A DNA stretch of 7,690 nucleotides from an uncultured Treponema sp. (GTDB taxonomy: Bacteria; Spirochaetota; Spirochaetia; Treponematales; Treponemataceae), in the NCBI RefSeq assembly GCF_938029485.1, contig NZ_CALHGC010000139.1, positions 1 through 7,690 of the forward strand, in the 5' to 3' direction. This document shows positions 6,407 through 7,690 of the stretch, piece after piece (the first letter of the stretch is position 1; every line of letters starts with the position of its first letter). The notes beneath the pieces are model-generated. The model searched no databases, had not been told where the DNA came from, and saw nothing but the letters and a program-made list of their open reading frames with translations. The position numbers were made by a program, and so were the translations under genes.

Positions 6407-7255
6407 TTAATGAGCGCCGTTCGACAGGCCGATTCTGCATACATGCCGGTCGTGATCTTCCCGTTCCTTAAACGCCTTCATCCGCATCATCATGTTGTCA
6501 AAATCGACTTTGTGCCCATCAAACTCAGGGCCATCCACGCAGACGAACTTTGTCTTTCCGTCAACCGTAACGCGGCATCCTCCGCACATTCCGGTACCGT
6601 CAATCATAATGGTATTTAACGAGACCACCGTGTGGATCCCGAACGGACGGGTTGTCGCTGCGCAGAACTTCATCATAATCGGCGGGCCGATTGCGATAAC
6701 CTCTTGAGGCGGCGCGGCGCTTTCGCAGATTTCTTTTAACGGTTCGGTAACCAGCGCTTTTCGGCCGTAGCTCCCGTCATCAGTTACGATAATGAGTTCA
6801 TCGGCTATCTTGCGCATTTCTTCCTCGAAAATCACGAGTTCTTTTGTGCGTCCGCCGATGATAATGATAACTTCATTACCGGCACGCTTATAGGCTTGGG
6901 CAATCGGGTGTAAAGGCGCCGTACCGATGCCGCCGCCGACACAGACAACCTTTCCGACCTTTGCAATATGCGTCGGATTACCGAGCGGACCGAGAATTGC
7001 CGCAATCGAATCGCCGGCTTCTTTTCGGCAGAGCTTAATCGTGGTTGCTCCGACCGCCTGAACGACCAGCGCAATCCATCCTGCAGCAGGATCGGCATCG
7101 GCGATGGTAAGCGGGATGCGCTCTCCGTAATCGATATCAAGCTGAATAATAACAAACTGCCCTGCTTTTCTCTGACGGGCAATTTCCGGAGCGGCAACGC
7201 GTAAATAAAAGACATCTTTTGAGAATTGTTTTTTCTCTAAAATCGTGTGAATCAT
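6407..7255 (-). CDS. nfnA: NfnA-type ferredoxin-NADP reductase subunit (SudB/PyrK-like FAD/NAD-binding protein)
   Basis: A 282-residue protein of the dihydroorotate dehydrogenase electron-transfer/sulfide dehydrogenase family. The FAD-binding beta-barrel carries RIPLT at 46-50 and the NAD-binding domain carries VGGGIGTAP at 106-114. Near the C-terminus D219, C224, C227 and C239 are spaced D-x4-C-x2-C-x11-C; an Asp plus three Cys is the known unusual 2Fe-2S ligation in NfnA. With NfnB, encoded 67 bases downstream, it should form a cytoplasmic complex that oxidises NADH and reduced ferredoxin together to make NADPH, or runs in reverse. The start at 7255 has AGAGG 4 bases upstream. It is the first gene after a strong candidate promoter, with a dyad in its leader. 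Family membership is clear; the bifurcating role is inferred from pairing. Confidence 0.93.
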   Translation of the reverse strand: MIHTILEKKQFSKDVFYLRVAAPEIARQRKAGQFVIIQLDIDYGERIPLTIADADPAAGWIALVVQAVGATTIKLCRKEAGDSIAAILGPLGNPTHIAKVGKVVCVGGGIGTAPLHPIAQAYKRAGNEVIIIIGGRTKELVIFEEEMRKIADELIIVTDDGSYGRKALVTEPLKEICESAAPPQEVIAIGPPIMMKFCAATTRPFGIHTVVSLNTIMIDGTGMCGGCRVTVDGKTKFVCVDGPEFDGHKVDFDNMMMRMKAFKEREDHDRHVCRIGLSNGAH

Positions 7256-7282
7256 TAGACCTCTTTATATAGATAAAATATG

Positions 7283-7301
7283 GTATCAATTTGGCTGATA
7301 C
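7283..7301. promoter_or_regulatory. Dyad GTATCA-N7-TGATAC in the nfnA leader; possible operator
   Basis: A perfect 6-base inverted repeat with a 7-base spacer lies just downstream of the predicted nfnA transcription start, which is near 7307, and ahead of the ribosome binding site at 7264-7260. It could bind a dimeric repressor or fold as a small hairpin in the leader. It does not match the FNR (TTGAT-N4-ATCAA) or Rex (TTGTGAA-N4-TTCACAA) consensus. It is short, so chance is possible. Confidence 0.35.
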
Positions 7302-7313
7302 GTATTTTGTGCC

Positions 7314-7342
7314 ATTTTACCTGTAATACTATGGAATATCAA
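7314..7342 (-). promoter_or_regulatory. Candidate sigma70-type promoter for nfnA-nfnB-tnaA
   Basis: TTGATA at 7342-7337 and TAAAAT at 7319-7314 are separated by exactly 17 bases. Each hexamer matches the consensus at 5 of 6 positions. Transcription would begin near 7307, leaving a leader of about 50 bases before nfnA. Its -35 lies only 9 bases from the -35 of the divergent promoter at 7352. Confidence 0.65.
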
Positions 7343-7351
7343 TATAAAGCA

Positions 7352-7380
7352 TTGCGAAAATTATTAATTTCTTTTATACT
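7352..7380 (+). promoter_or_regulatory. Candidate sigma70-type promoter for the divergent plus-strand gene
   Basis: TTGCGA at 7352-7357 and TATACT at 7375-7380 are separated by exactly 17 bases. The -35 matches the consensus at 4 of 6 positions and the -10 at 5 of 6. The -10 ends only 6 bases before the ATG at 7387, so transcription would begin at or next to the start codon. Confidence 0.55.
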
Positions 7381-7386
7381 AAGGGT

Positions 7387-7690
7387 ATGGACAACGTTGC
7401 ACCTATACCGGTAGATAAAAATAAAATAAAACAAGCTGTTCAGATGAATATTCCCATCTCGATTAACACCTATACTCTTCCGAAAGAAACGGAAACCTAT
7501 ATCGTCGATGTCGCAAAAGTTTTTCTCGGAACGGTTCATCAGGACGGAATTCAAGATTATATTGTCTATTGCCTCAATGAACTCACCACGAATGCGAAGA
7601 AGGCGAATACCAAACGGATATATTTTAAAGAAAAAGGCTTTGATATTTATGATCAAAAATCCTATGACGAGGGAATGCTCAACTTTAAGC
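7387..7690 (+). CDS. N-terminal part of a putative GHKL-type ATPase-like protein, cut by the window edge
   Basis: The 101 visible codons begin MDNVAPIPVDKNKIKQ and run off the window. Residues 58-74 contain YCLNELTTNAKKAN, where E65-x3-N69 resembles the N-box of GHKL ATPases (histidine kinases, anti-sigma kinases), followed by a basic stretch and a strand-like RIYFKEK. There is no signal peptide or membrane segment, so it is probably cytoplasmic. If the fold is right, G-box motifs (DxGxG and GxGxG) should lie beyond the window. An in-frame TAA at 7345-7347 rules out a much longer start. The ATG at 7387 lacks a usable Shine-Dalgarno (AAGGG ends 1 base before it). The next ATG at 7444 has none either, so a leaderless message is plausible. 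Coding status is well supported; the family is tentative. Confidence 0.75.
   Translation, partial: MDNVAPIPVDKNKIKQAVQMNIPISINTYTLPKETETYIVDVAKVFLGTVHQDGIQDYIVYCLNELTTNAKKANTKRIYFKEKGFDIYDQKSYDEGMLNFK

Noticed and set aside
7339..7656. 105-codon minus-strand open frame at the right edge
   Set aside because: It is antisense to the better-supported plus-strand gene, rich in Ile/Asn/Phe as expected from AT-rich shadow translation, and has no recognised motif.

Overview
The window looks like a chromosomal segment of a Treponema species (spirochaete). The evidence is a spirochaete-style lipoprotein signal, a tryptophanase (indole production is a trait of several oral treponemes), and gene texture that is moderately AT-rich between genes and mid-GC inside them. 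It would fit the T. vincentii/T. medium/T. denticola group better than T. pallidum, but that placement is inference from composition and gene content, not from a search.

Layout. Nearly everything is read on the minus strand, from right to left. A well-formed sigma70-type promoter (7314-7342) precedes nfnA (7255 to 6407), an Nfn-type gltA/nfnB gene (6339 to 4828) and tnaA (4810 to 3431), with gaps of 67 and 17 bases. A 190-base spacer follows tnaA. It holds a GC-rich hairpin, an open coding-like stretch and a second candidate promoter (3272-3300), which feeds metK (3233 to 2067). metK is followed after only 3 bases by a 632-residue lipoprotein gene (2063 to 165). At the left edge is the first 26 codons of another minus-strand gene with a strong ribosome binding site (78 to 1). 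At the right edge a divergent plus-strand gene starts at 7387 and leaves the window. Its N-terminal part has an N-box-like motif of GHKL ATPases.

How the genes may work together. NfnA plus NfnB is the known two-subunit flavin-based bifurcating transhydrogenase, which couples NADH and reduced ferredoxin to NADPH. Tryptophanase converts tryptophan to indole, ammonia and pyruvate. Pyruvate oxidation by pyruvate:ferredoxin oxidoreductase would supply the reduced ferredoxin. The three genes therefore read as an amino-acid-fermentation and redox-balancing operon (inference). MetK makes S-adenosylmethionine and is transcribed with, or at least tightly coupled to, a lipoprotein that carries a zinc-peptidase-like HECLH motif and a downstream candidate glutamate ligand.

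The points most worth a second look are the HECLH lipoprotein with an A8 tract upstream of its motif, the back-to-back promoters at 7314-7380 with an apparently leaderless plus-strand gene, the dyad in the nfnA leader, and the unexplained open stretch between tnaA and metK. I saw no tRNA, rRNA, CRISPR array, insertion sequence or convincing intrinsic terminator.
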